DNA from: Gymnopilus junonius | Taxonomy: Eukaryota > Basidiomycota > Agaricomycetes > Agaricales > Galerinaceae | Length of the DNA: 64,000 bases | Assembly (NCBI GenBank): GCA_015501075.1 | Contig: JADNYJ010000030.1 | Span: 186,001 to 250,000 of the forward strand | Reading direction: 5' to 3' | Part shown: positions 26,730-37,035 of the stretch, in pieces | Position numbering within the stretch: position 1 is the first letter of the stretch | Layout of the letters: every line of letters starts with the position of its first letter | The notes under the pieces: model-generated | What the model was told of the DNA's origin: nothing | What the model saw: the letters and a program-made list of their open reading frames with translations, nothing else | Databases searched by the model: none | Program-made: the position numbers and the translations under genes

Positions 26730-27913
26730 ATGAGCCTCTGCGAACACTGTATTAAAGGTGCGATCATCTGATCAGCCGGAATTGAAATGCTCTGAACTAA
26801 TCTGCTGCTCGGAGGCGTTATCCATGAGGGTACTCCCAAGGGCAAGTCTAATCAATCCCTCGTCACCTAAGGTTCAGGGTGCGATGAATGGGCATCGGTA
26901 CTGAACAACGAACTCGAATCACTACAGGCAAATTGGAGAAGATCGGCGGAGTCGATTCCTACATTGCCACACCCACTGGCGATTATCCAAGGACAAGGTC
27001 ATCCTTTTCTTGACCGATGTCTTTGGGCTCCCGCTCGTAAACAACAAAGTGCGTAGCGAAACCGAAGTTTGTATAAGGAGTGAGGAGGAACTTCTAACCA
27101 CATCCATATAATATTTAGCTTCTAGCTGATTCCTTCGCTGAGAACGGGTACAAGGTAAGCGCATCCGCTTTCAAATAAAGCGGCCTCTCCTCACCCATCT
27201 CTGGTTCTGAACGCGAATTGACTATTTCTTTCCCTTTGTGACGTCCGAAAGACTATCGTTCCCGATTACCTGAACGACGACGCTATCCCTGTTGATGCTC
27301 TGAACCCAGGAAGCACCTTCGACTTACAGGCCTGGGTCGCGAAGCATGGTGCTGAGAATACGCGTCCGCCGCTAGACAAGGTGATTGCTGCGCTCAAAGA
27401 GGAGGGTGTTACAACCTTTGGTGCGACTGGGTATTGTTTTGGTGGTGAGTAAACGCTGCCACAAGGACAAAGTGAACGAAACGTTGATTTCATCTTATGT
27501 TATGGATAGGACGCTACGTCTTCGATCTCGCTTTTGAAACATCATTAAAGCTTCCGTCGTTGCGCACCCTTCGCTTTTGAAAGTTCCTGAGGATCTTGAG
27601 GTACGTAATTCCTGCCTGGTCCTTTGGCTCATTCCAACTCAACTTCATTTCTGCGCCGCCGACAGAAATATCTCGCAACCTCCAAAGCACCTCTCCTCAT
27701 CAACTCCTGCGAAGTCGACACCCAGTACCCTCCAGAGGCACAAAAGGCAGGCGATGAGATCCTTTCCAAATTCGAGATTGGGTATAAAGGAACTACTATG
27801 ATGGATGCACGCATGGCTTCGCTGTTCGTGGGGACTTGTCAAACCCCAAGATTAAGGAGGGTAAGGAGGGAGCATTCAAGGAGAGCATTGAGTGGTTCAA
27901 AGCGAGGCTTTAG
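26730..27913 (+). pseudogene. Dienelactone hydrolase-family gene with three one-base deletions
   Basis: Dienelactone hydrolases are alpha/beta-hydrolases opening lactone rings in aromatic degradation. The family is clear: MSLCEHCIKG at the start, GATGYCFGG with the nucleophile Cys, NSCEVDTQYP with the catalytic Asp, CTHGFAVRG with the catalytic His, and the C-terminus EGAFKESIEWFKARL. About six introns are needed, including a GC-AG intron at 26842 (G|GCAAGT). The joined frame fails at three places: about 26987 (YP then KDKVILF, CCC reduced to CC), about 27538 (FE then IIKAS, AAAA to AAA) and about 27787 (YK then RNYYDG, AAAA to AAA). All three are single-base losses in short runs, so assembly error is a real alternative. 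It is convergent with the cyclase-family gene, stop codons 110 bp apart. Confidence 0.8.
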
Positions 27914-28022
27914 GGGACTTGGATAAGATGTGATATGTAGTAGGAATTCGGCGCTGGAATAACAATTAAGTATTTGACCAAAAGCAAGGGGAAACCCAAA
28001 GATGCCTACGTTGCTCCAAGCT

Positions 28023-28781
28023 TCAGCCTTTGACACTATATGCAAAAGCGCGAATAGGCGATCCATCAGCTCCTGCGAGGTTGAGAGGCACCAGGCTGGC
28101 GATCCACTTTTCGCCTTGGGAACTTCCTTGCTGGGCTTCGATAAGTTTCTCCAGATTGGTCAAGTTCTCGGCGATTATCCCACCAGCGCTAAGGAAAGCT
28201 TCGTGGAATCCAAACCCGTCTTCAGTTTCCTCGTTTTGTGATGAAGGGGTTTCATCTGGATTGAGTGTATCAACTCCGACGAGAAATACACCTCGGGCAA
28301 TAAGTTCAGACGCGACGGTGGGTGCGAAGTAGGGGTGATTAAAGTACTTGGGGGATCGATAATGAGCCTCCGACCATCCTGTGTTAATAAGAACTATAGA
28401 ACCAGGTCGTACCGCCTGTGCGAAAGGCTCAAGGTCGTTCCATGTTATCTTCTCTCTTTCTTGGAGCAATTTTCTCTGCTGAGCGTTAGCTGCAGAGTCC
28501 TCAGAGACAATTCCACCAGAGAGGTCTATCACCACCGCCTCTCCAATGAACTGTTCCAGTGGGATTTCGTCTATCTTCTTTCCTTCTGCGAAGAAGTGGT
28601 ACGGGGCGTCGACATGGGTTCCTGTATGTGTCCCCATAGAGAGCTTGTGCACGCAGTAACCGTCTTTGCCGTGTTGAGCATGTGGGGTACAAGAGAATGA
28701 CGGGTCGGATGGATAGATTTTCGTTTGGGATGTCAGGGAATGGGAGAGGTCAAAGTATTTTAGTTTCGTTGAGGACGACAT
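28023..28781 (-). CDS. Cyclase-family (kynurenine formamidase-like) hydrolase
   Basis: Single-exon, 252 aa, intact. Members of the cyclase family are metal-dependent amide or ester hydrolases; the best known hydrolyses N-formylkynurenine, but fungal homologs vary in substrate. The metal-binding signature is present around residues 49-63: MGTHTGTHVDAPYHFF (H-x-G-T-H-x-D-x-P-x-H). Downstream blocks VIDLSGG, VLINTGWSE, SELIARGVFLVGVDTLNPDE and FHEAFLSAGGIIAENLTNL fit the fold. The gene has no intron. Its start codon is only about 70 bp from the edge of the inverted-repeat element, so its promoter is either inside or replaced by that element. Substrate unknown. Confidence 0.87.
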   Translation of the reverse strand: MSSSTKLKYFDLSHSLTSQTKIYPSDPSFSCTPHAQHGKDGYCVHKLSMGTHTGTHVDAPYHFFAEGKKIDEIPLEQFIGEAVVIDLSGGIVSEDSAANAQQRKLLQEREKITWNDLEPFAQAVRPGSIVLINTGWSEAHYRSPKYFNHPYFAPTVASELIARGVFLVGVDTLNPDETPSSQNEETEDGFGFHEAFLSAGGIIAENLTNLEKLIEAQQGSSQGEKWIASLVPLNLAGADGSPIRAFAYSVKG

Positions 28782-28872
28782 GGTGGTCTGAGGAAGGAGG
28801 TGGAAGTACGGACCGCATTGCGATTACTGCTGCTTTTGGAAATGACAAAGGCTCACTTTCTATAGGTGTGGG

Positions 28873-29908
28873 CCAGGCTCCTAGAAGCAGCGCTCTCGGC
28901 TTCGCTCGCTGATTTCTAGAGGGGAGCGCAGGTCGGGAGAACTTCGTGATGGCATCAGGGTACAAACAAATAGTTATAAGGTCTCGAGCGAAGCGAGAGA
29001 GCGGCTGCCACATTTTGGCACGGACTTCTCGGGCATGCTTTTTGCAGTTTCCATATATCATATCATATCATTTTCATCAATGTCATTTTGTAATCACTTA
29101 AGCCACTTAGCAGATGCTCAGGTGACCACTACGCGTTATGATGTCATATTTATCCACACGAAGGAGTAATCTGACCAACTCAAAGAGGTCCGGAGCATCA
29201 CTGTCAATGTTACAAGCTGTATCTGCAATACTGAATTTTTTGATATGCTCTTCAGTCATCTTCTTTGGATTGAAGTGGAATCCACTGGCTTTATGGCAGA
29301 GTGAGGCTAAGTATCTGAGAAGTGTAGATGGTTTGCACATATGAAAGAGCCCATTTCCTGGTACCTAAAGATGTGCTCTGTGATGAGATTAGGATGTTCA
29401 AGAGATCCTGAACATTCTCCGATGTCCACTGCATGATGAGTTGGTTTTTATATGTTGGCAGAGTGAGCAATTGACTAAGAAAATCAGCTAATGAGTAGTT
29501 GCTGCACTCGAAAGCCTTGAGTATTCTGTCCATCTTGATTGCGATCGATTAATCACTTCACGAAAACTTAAATATGAACTGACATTGAATGAATTCTTGC
29601 GAGGATGAGGCGATCATCTTATCTTACAGTTATATGACATCATAACGCATAGTGGTCACCTGAGCATCTGCTAAGTGGCTTAAGTGATTACAAAATGACA
29701 TTGATGAAAATGATATGATATGATATATGGAAACTGCAAAAAGCATGCCCGAGAAGTCCGTGCCAAAATGTGGCAGCCGCTCTCTCGCTTCGCTCGAGAC
29801 CTTATAACTATTTGTTTGTACCCTGATGCCATCACGAAGTTCTCCCGACCTGCGCTCCCCTCTAGAAATCAGCGAGCGAAGCCGAGAGCGCTGCTTCTAG
29901 GAGCCTGG
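28873..29908. mobile_element. Nested TIR element, 1036 bp with 277-bp inverted repeats
   Basis: The terminal inverted repeats 28873-29149 and 29632-29908 are 277 bp each. They match almost perfectly; I saw one mismatch, in ACGCG against ATGCG near 29132. They begin CCAGGCTCCTAG. GTGTGGG at 28866-28872 and 29909-29915 is a probable 7-bp target duplication; the direct repeat can be read as 9 bp if CC is included. The near-identity of the arms points to a recent insertion. The 480-bp centre carries only gene fragments, so it must be mobilised in trans. The superfamily is unresolved. Confidence 0.85.
29107..29533 (-). pseudogene. Captured coding fragments inside the nested element
   Basis: Two overlapping minus-strand open frames: one starts MDRILKAFECSNYSLADFLS and continues with leucine-rich helices, the other ends near DSDAPDLFELVRLLLRVD. 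This order resembles the N-terminal part of long repeated ORFs found next to basidiomycete DNA transposons (proteins I associate with the DUF6589 label). That link is from memory and weak. The fragments are too short to be a working gene. Confidence 0.35.
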
Positions 29909-30264
29909 GTGTGGGCCAAATACGATATAACTGAGTTTGAAAATATAATCATGTACAAACAAAGTAACTCGGCTACTTCGACATGTTCTGGGGCACGAAA
30001 GTCCGGAACCAGAGCTTAAATCAGTGAGATGAGCCTGATTCCCGAACATGGGGTAAATTTTAGAATATTTGACCTTTTCCTTAGCTCGGGAGGCCACTCA
30101 ATAAACACCACTGTACAAGGAAACTCATTAGGTCAGCGCAGTCAGGTGATGAACTGGCCCTTTTGCATACATTCTTTCGAAGATTGGAAGGCATCTGGAG
30201 AGCTTGAAAAATAAGATAAAATTTTTAATCTGGGTAACATTTAAAGAGGATGGGGAGGGCGCGC

Positions 30265-30500
30265 GAAGCGCCTAGAAAAATAAATAATCCTGGTCATTTG
30301 AGGTAGATAAATAAAAAATCCACCCTGTTCTCCTCCCCACCCTGGAGTATTTGAAAGGCATCTATGCAATTCACAGTTCTTGGTGCATATGCATATTGAG
30401 AGGGCCGCGCGAAGCGCGGTAGGAAAAAATAATGTGCTACTCGGACCTACCCAAATCAAGGACCAGATCAATTTCGTACCTAAATGCGCGAAGCGCGCCT
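30265..30500. repeat. Three short GAA-loop palindromes
   Basis: Palindromes of the form GCGCGAAGCGC occur at about 30270, 30402 and 30486, each a GC stem closed by a GAA loop. Related GAGCGAAGCGAG and GCTTCGC stems occur inside the 277-bp repeats of the nested element (near 28899 and 28986). Confidence 0.7.
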
Positions 30501-30940
30501 CGAAAAAATGGACTGCTTTCGGCCCCTGCAGATTTCATCAAATCACGGCATGCTAGATGACCTTCACCTATATAGACACCGCGTGATTTATTTATTTCTT
30601 CCCCTTCTTCGATTTAATTTATTTAATTTAATTTAATATTAGGCAGGCCCACACCTATAGAAAGTGAGCCAATGACTCCGTCTTCTCTCTTTTTCTTCCA
30701 AGTTGTTCATGTTCCTAGTGTTTCGTGCTTATTCTTCGAAAGCATCTAAAAGAGCGGTTCAAAGCATATTGTACGTATCAACTTGGGGTGCTACTATCAG
30801 GGCTCCGTGCAATCCAAAGCAAAAGCGATCTTCATTCAGCTTCAACTATGACTTGATGTCGAGCTTTCTGACTAGGTTTATTTCCTTTTGACAGTAAAAC
30901 AGCTGCCTTCAAACCCCAGATATCGTCGTCAAACTCCGCC

Positions 30941-32085
30941 ATGGATCAGACTACGTCAGAAGTTCTAGCGAAACTATCTATCTCTGACCACGCAGGGCCT
31001 TCCTCTAGTTCGAATGCGAAGAAAGGAGGAAAGGACAAAGGAAAGGAAAGGCAGAAGCAGGCACCCAAGGCTAACTCAAATCCTTCGAAAAGCACCAAAC
31101 TCCGAGGCCTCGACAGGGATTCTCCGGAGGTGAGGGTATCGAAGACACTCTCGTGGATTTTGCGACATGGAGCGCAGAGCGAGGGTCTTGCGATGCGGAA
31201 GGATGGGTATATTAAACTTGTGGATCTGGTAAATGTCCCTTGCCATCTATTTTACTACGATGCTGCGAGGCTGACTAAGTTGGACTGCATAGCTCGAAAA
31301 TCCAAAGTTGAAATCCCAAAATCTTGATCTCGAGAAGATCAAGGCTATTGTAACGGCCGACAAGAAGCAGAGATTCGACTTGATTCTAGAGAGTTCGGAA
31401 GGATTTAAATTACTGGTTTGGGGTGCTCAACCTGCGTCAACACCCGACGCAACTACTACGTCGACGACAACCACTGTCGTAGAAGATCCGAATGGTATTT
31501 GGTGGATAAAGGCCCGTCAAGGGCATTCCATCAAGGTACGTCGATTGCGCTTTTTTGGAACAGTTTATGGCTTGGCTTAGGTTTTAACTGATGGAATGAT
31601 AGGACGTCGAGCTTGAACTCAAACCTGTCAATGCTCTTTCAGATATCCCAACTGGTATGGCTGTACATGGGACAAATCGAATAGCTTGGAAACTTATTTG
31701 TGCGCTCACAATCTATTTTATCTACCTCAAATTAATGTAAGCTTCATTTCAGCCAAGGATGGATTGTCGAGGATGACAAGGAACCACATACACCTTGCGC
31801 AGAATGTCGCTGGGCAGAATGTCGTGAGCGGTAAGCAAGCCTCTGTCAATTTCGTGCTAATCCCTGAAAAACTTACCTTTTATTCGACCAGGAATGCGCA
31901 CGTCTTCACAGGTTCTTATCTACATCCACGTCCAAAGAGCACTTGATGCTGGTGTCAAGTTTTGGCTCTCTGATAATGGCGTGGTGCTAACGGAAGGCGA
32001 TGAACAAGGATATTTATCAAAAGCATTTTTTGAGAAGGTTGTCGATGTCAAGCATGGTGAATTGACAGGTTGGGAATCGTCGTAA
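30941..32085 (+). CDS. tpt1: tRNA 2'-phosphotransferase (Tpt1/KptA family)
   Basis: Removes the splice-junction 2'-phosphate from ligated tRNA using NAD, the last step of tRNA splicing. Five exons (30941-31228, 31293-31535, 31603-31699, 31753-31830, 31892-32085) give 299 aa with consistent phases. After a charged, disordered 60-residue N-terminus come the family motifs: VSKTLSWILRHGA (the catalytic R-H pair), DGYIKLVDLL, KKQRFDLI, IWWIKARQGHSIKDVELELK, VHGTNRIAWKLIS, GLSRMTRNHIHLA and IYIHVQRALDAGVKFWLSDNGVVLTEG. A Thr-rich insertion precedes the IWWIKARQGHS block. Intact. The upstream spacer is occupied by the inverted-repeat element, whose edge is 270 bp from the ATG. Confidence 0.93.
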
Positions 32086-32372
32086 TAAAACTATAAGAAC
32101 ATTCATTGTATATTAAATCGGTACTCTGCTGTTTCAAGGGTCACACTAATTGACATGGCGAAGCTGCCCGATTAGAAAATTCGACGCGACTGTCACGCGC
32201 AACCGTGGCACGGTCACGCGACGTAACCCGTTCTTGAGACAATATGGTTTGTCGCTACCATTTTTTCTCATCCACCAGAGCTTAATATGACGTCTCGTCG
32301 ATAACCAATCCAGGAATAGCCACTGGTTCATAAAGCCAGTTCTATCGGACACAGGGTCATCTATGCTGCGTA

Positions 32373-35300
32373 ATGGAACGATTTTACAGCGACCTGAAGA
32401 GCGAGGGTCGCAACATGGACACGTCTGCAAAGTGCCGTCTGCCGGAGCGCCCTACTGGGATGAGTGGCGGAGATCCCTTTGAGAACCTGGGAGGTTCGTT
32501 GAAGCCTCCTTCTCAGCAGAAGAGGGCCGCGTCTGGTGGCTCGAAACCCCCGAGTCAGGCTTCGAGTCAAAGTAGGTCTGCCACGGGATATGGAAAGTTT
32601 AGACCTCCCACTCGAACGCGACCTCCTTCACCTTTGCCTAAAGCGAAAGGGTTTTCTAGTCAGAATATAGGTCGAATCAGGAGTAACAGCGTCGCAGCTG
32701 GCAAGACCGTGAGCAGCCAGAGCACACGACCACCGCCATCTTCTGCAGTCAACGTCTCGTCTGGCTCGGATACCTCTTATGATGAGATAGATTTCTTGAC
32801 CTCTCCGCCAGATAGTGAAGACGATCCTAATAACTGGCTGAAACCTGTTGACAAGTCGGGTGAATCCAAACCCAGTTCCTCTACGAACGCAGGTCCAAGT
32901 ACCGAAAGCAAGACGTTGAATAACAGGGCGTCTCATGAATCTATTCAAGTTTATGTAGACCACAATGGACGGAAACACGAGTACAATCAAAAATATCTTC
33001 CAGCTAAAGAGAAGAGCCTTGCTGGCTTGAAATTCAACAAGAAAAAGACGGAAGAAGATCTTATCGAAGCGCCAGCCCCACTTCCTCTTGTCCAGTCCTC
33101 TTCCTCTACATTTATGCCTATGCTGTCTGAGGAAGCTTTCTTCAAGGAAAATATTTCTTCTCACACCTCTTCCTGGCCAGAGATCTACATTCCGGACAAG
33201 GTCGATGATAAGTCCATGGACCTGGTTTCAAGCCCAAAACGCGAGGCTAAAGACGAATACAATCATGTCAGTCCTCTGGGCACAAAGGCTGTCAAATCAA
33301 ATCGCCGCAACTCTCCTTCTTCCTCTCGTTCTCGTGTCCCGCTCCCTACCAGGATACCTGCCACTTCCACTTATCCTTCCGAGAACATAGCATCTCAAGA
33401 GAATCCTGTTGCAAAAACGAAGGAACGTCCTCGGCCTCGTCCAATTCACCGAGACCGAAGTTCAACCACTGTCACTGTCACTGGCCTTCAAGGTTTGGGG
33501 TCTAGGAAGACTTATGGTCAATCCAGCAGCTCTCAATTCGCAGGAAGTTCGTCATTGACGAAGATGCTCGACAATATGCCTGTGGGCCATTCTCGCTCCA
33601 GATCTCGCTCTCTTGAATATTCCTCTCCTAGGAAGACCAGCCCGGATAGCTTTCCTGCTCTGTCGCCACCCTGTTCTCCAAAGCGCAATCCCTTTTCCGT
33701 CATGTCTCCTCTGGACTCCAACGAACCGTCCAAAGCTGTGAGGAATTTGCCCAAACCCAAAGCCCCGTCATCTCGTCTCCCTGGTGCATTTCCGATGTCT
33801 TTAACACCAACAAAGTCTAAGGACGAAGATGAGACAATGCCCAGGACGCGTATCAAAACTTTCAAAGAGAAGGTCGAGGATAAAGGCAAGGGTAAAGCGA
33901 AAGATGATTCCGACGATGATGGTGCCGATGACGACTATGAAGAACACAAGACTAAGAAGAAACCCAAAAGAAAGAAAAAGAGAAGCAGAAAAGGACAGTG
34001 AAGCCCAAAGCGTTTCCTATGAGCACGCAAGTCCTTGCTAGTATTGGTTCCCGAGGTTTACCTTCCAGTTCGCCTTTTAACTCGCCGAGGCATGGTAAGA
34101 GGAGCTCGGAGGATGCAAGTGACGATGAGCGTGCTTCGAAGAGATCGAAGAAGGAGCCTGATTTGTATGTTGCCTCTTTCATTCCCAGCTTTCGTATAAG
34201 CTATCGTACTGATTTCCGGATTTTAGCTCTTGTGAATCACCTAACAGATATACGTTCGAAGATGAGGGAGATTCATGTATGCGTCTCTGCTTTATCCTAT
34301 TTGTTTTTTTCTGTTCTGACAAAACATGCCTAACACTTGCAGTATTAATGTCCAACGCGGACCCGACCACTCTCTGTCCTTACTGTGACCTGCCCCTCCC
34401 ATCAAACCCCTCTCCTCTCCTCCTTAAACTATTAGCAGCAACCAAGAAAAAATCCCAGCGCGATCCCAGGCCTTACAACCCCCTCGGCCTGAAAGCTCCT
34501 TTAACTACATTCATCAGTGTATGCCAGCGGCATCGCTTTGAGTCTCAGATCCTCCCTGAAGCGGAGAAGAAGGGATGGCCAAAGACAATTAATTGGAAGG
34601 AGGTCGGAAGTAGGGTCCTGAAGATGCAAAGGGGGCTGAAGGCTCTCATTGAGGATCCTGGCGATGATGTCGATTTGGTCTTGGAGGGTTGTGGTGGTGA
34701 TAGTGAATGGGAGGTTGGGTATATGAAGGGTAAAGGGAAGGAGAAGAAGATCGCCAAGGGTCCGAAGGCACGAAGTCGATTCTGGGTGGACGTCATGAGT
34801 TTGGTCAAGAAAAAGGGCTTGAGAGCGGTGTCGGGTGTTCATGGCCAGTTCGCCAACTTTGAAAAGACTCAGCCTGGCTAGTAGGTCTTTGTTTCCTTAT
34901 TCCTTATCCATGTGTCTCTGATCACCCTTTTATCCTTTCTTAATAGTTACGGTGAACTTGGCTCAGTTATTATTCATCAAACCCTGTACAACATGTTTCC
35001 GCTTGATACAATAAACCCAGCATTGACTGCACCTCTAACGGCCAATGAGTTCATCGAGCGCATCCTGGTACCTGAAGTCGCTCTTCGCCTGGTCTTGGAG
35101 GACAAGGACCTCGATATTGATACGGAAGAAGACGTTAAAGAGGCCTTGGAAATTCTGCGTGACAGTTCGTCTTATGGCGTTGCTATGTTCCCTGAGGATG
35201 GGGGTGAATGGGGTGGAGGGAAGAAGAAAAAGAAAGGGTACGGGAATGATGATGACGATGATGAGAAGTTGGGTGTGGGAGATTTGATTGTTATGGAACG

Positions 35301-36523
35301 AGCCAGGAAGAGGAGGAAGGAACTCGAGGAGGAGGATAAGAGGGAGATGGCGGAGCTGAAGCTGTTGGAGGAGGAGAAACAAAGGAAGGAAGATGAGAAA
35401 GAAAGGCAGAGAGAGAAAGAGAAGAGCAAAAGAAAACTGGGTGCCAAGCGGAGCGTTGATCCGGTAGAAGTTCCTCTTGAACAACCTGTTGAGCAACCAA
35501 GGCCAAGACCTCGACCTCGACCTATCAAGAAGGATTCGAGTGCCATGAGCGTGGTGGGCACCTTAACGGACTTTGAGCAGGAAGACAAGCCCATTCGTCC
35601 TTCAAGAAGCGGAACTAGGAGCAAGAGTAGGAGCCGCAGCGTCTTCAGTGATAACGGCAGACGACCTAGTTCCCAAGAAAGGAGGCGGTCGCCTTCTGCT
35701 AGCGAGTCGAGGCAGTTTGGCTCATGCAAGGATATTTCTCTTCCTCCTGTTGAAGTTCTTGGTGCGAGGTCTGATTATATGGCAGACAGCGGTTTCGGTT
35801 GGGACAGTGACGCCAGCAGTAATAAGGCAGTGGTTAATGGTCGGGGCGGTGACGGTGGTGCACTGGGAAGGGAAAAACAATCAAGAAGCAGGGCGAGCTC
35901 ACGAGCCGGGTCGAGGTCGAGATCAACCAGTGCCCGTCCGCAACATGCGCGTGTGGATAAGTCTGCGGGTAGTAGAATGGATGTTGATCGTCCCAATGCC
36001 GGTTTTAACAGAAATGGAGGGTTCAGCGACGATGACGATGAGATGACGAAGTGGAGGTCGTGAATTTGGTGCAAGATCTCAACACACCTGTTCAAGACAA
36101 GAAACGGAGGACCGTTGCGGATGTCGACGACATGCCTACGCCCAGAGCTCCTGCTCCGCCTCCCTTTTCTCCACCTGCGAAGGCTGCGTCGAGCTCTGAA
36201 CCTGTCCACCCGTTGTTGGCTGCTCGGCAGAAGTTAAGGAACAGGATAGCTTCAATTGTAGTGGCAGTGGAGGGATGAGTACGCGGTCAGTTATTGTTTC
36301 TACTTCAATCTTCACGTTTTTAATTGGCTCTTTATTCTCCCTCTCCCTTTTTTTGCAGGCCTCCTCCGCTTGGGATGACCAGAAGACCGACGAAGGCCCC
36401 AACATCGGATCGTGACCGCGAACGTCTCCTCCGTAGGGCCGCCACTTATCTCATGAGCCGCCTTCTCCTGCTGAGAAGGTTGGTCTCACTCGTGGCTATA
36501 GCTGGCTCCTGAATGAAGATTAG
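32373..36523 (+). CDS. RTC4-like domain protein with long disordered tails; frame breaks at both joints
   Basis: The domain is named after yeast Rtc4 (restriction of telomere capping); the molecular role is unknown. The first exon (from 32373) encodes a Ser/Pro-rich disordered region. The RTC4-like domain follows in exons around 34197-35200: LCPYCDLPLP (a C-x2-C), ISVCQRHRFESQILPEAE, GWPKTINWKEVGSRVLKMQ, then after an intron YYGELGSVIIHQTLYNMFP and LTANEFIERILVPEVALRLV. A charged coiled coil and Arg/Ser-rich tail follow. Continuity is doubtful near 33960, which needs either a 65-nt intron (GTAAAG..CTAAG) or one missing base. It is broken by one base each near 36045 (DDDDE to DDEVEVVNLVQD), 36246 and 36451, if the natural end is GYSWLLNED at 36521. 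As literally read, it stops at 36063. The core domain is intact. Confidence 0.7.
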
Positions 36524-37035
36524 TCTTCGCAAAGTCGGGATACAGAACGGCGCGGCCTGCGATGACTATGACTCCCCTAGTTCTTCGACATTGGGTTTGA
36601 GCTGGGACTTATCACCCTGCAAGCTCTACAGATTTTGGAGTATTCAACGGGATGTATGTCGGAGAACTGGCTTCATCAAGGCATCATTATGAGTTTTCAG
36701 AATCATTGTTCAATACTCAAGCTCTAACGTAATGTACATAACATACAGTAACTTAACCACTATTTTCTACGTTACCTCCAGTACTTGCTCTACCTTACCC
36801 TAAGAGGCTTTGTGCGATACTTACTACTCTTCTTTGCTACGATAATAAATGCGCATTTATCCAAGATTTTAACGGTCATGTGGCCATGGCGCGTAGGTAT
36901 AAGAAGGCTGCACTCTTTCCTCTTTAAGTTTACGTCTTTTCCTTCTCCCTTTATGCGCTTTTACCCGTTCAACTGACTTATTCTAACCTTTTCTCTTTGT
37001 TCCTATACTAACTTTCTGCCGTGTGTACTAACGCT
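36524..37035. other. Intergenic spacer
   Basis: AT-rich spacer between the RTC4-like gene and the F-box-like gene. A TC-rich tract (TTTTCCTTCTCCC, about 36938) lies close upstream of the next ATG. Nothing else is recognised. Confidence 0.4.

Larger units (their letters stand above)
28850..30670. mobile_element. Outer inverted-repeat element (about 1.8 kb) filling a divergent promoter
   Basis: A perfect 25-bp inverted repeat forms the ends: 28850-28874 (GGCTCACTTTCTATAGGTGT plus GGGCC) and 30646-30670. The flanks share only AATGAC (28841-28846 and 30671-30676), so a target duplication is uncertain. The interior holds the 1036-bp nested element, then AT-rich sequence with three GCGCGAAGCGC-type hairpins. 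No transposase is encoded. It spans almost the whole gap between the cyclase-family gene and tpt1. Confidence 0.6.

Noticed and set aside
28750..30019. Identical small ORFs starting MIYGNCKKHAREVRAKMW on opposite strands
   Set aside because: They are the two arms of the 277-bp inverted repeat, not genes.
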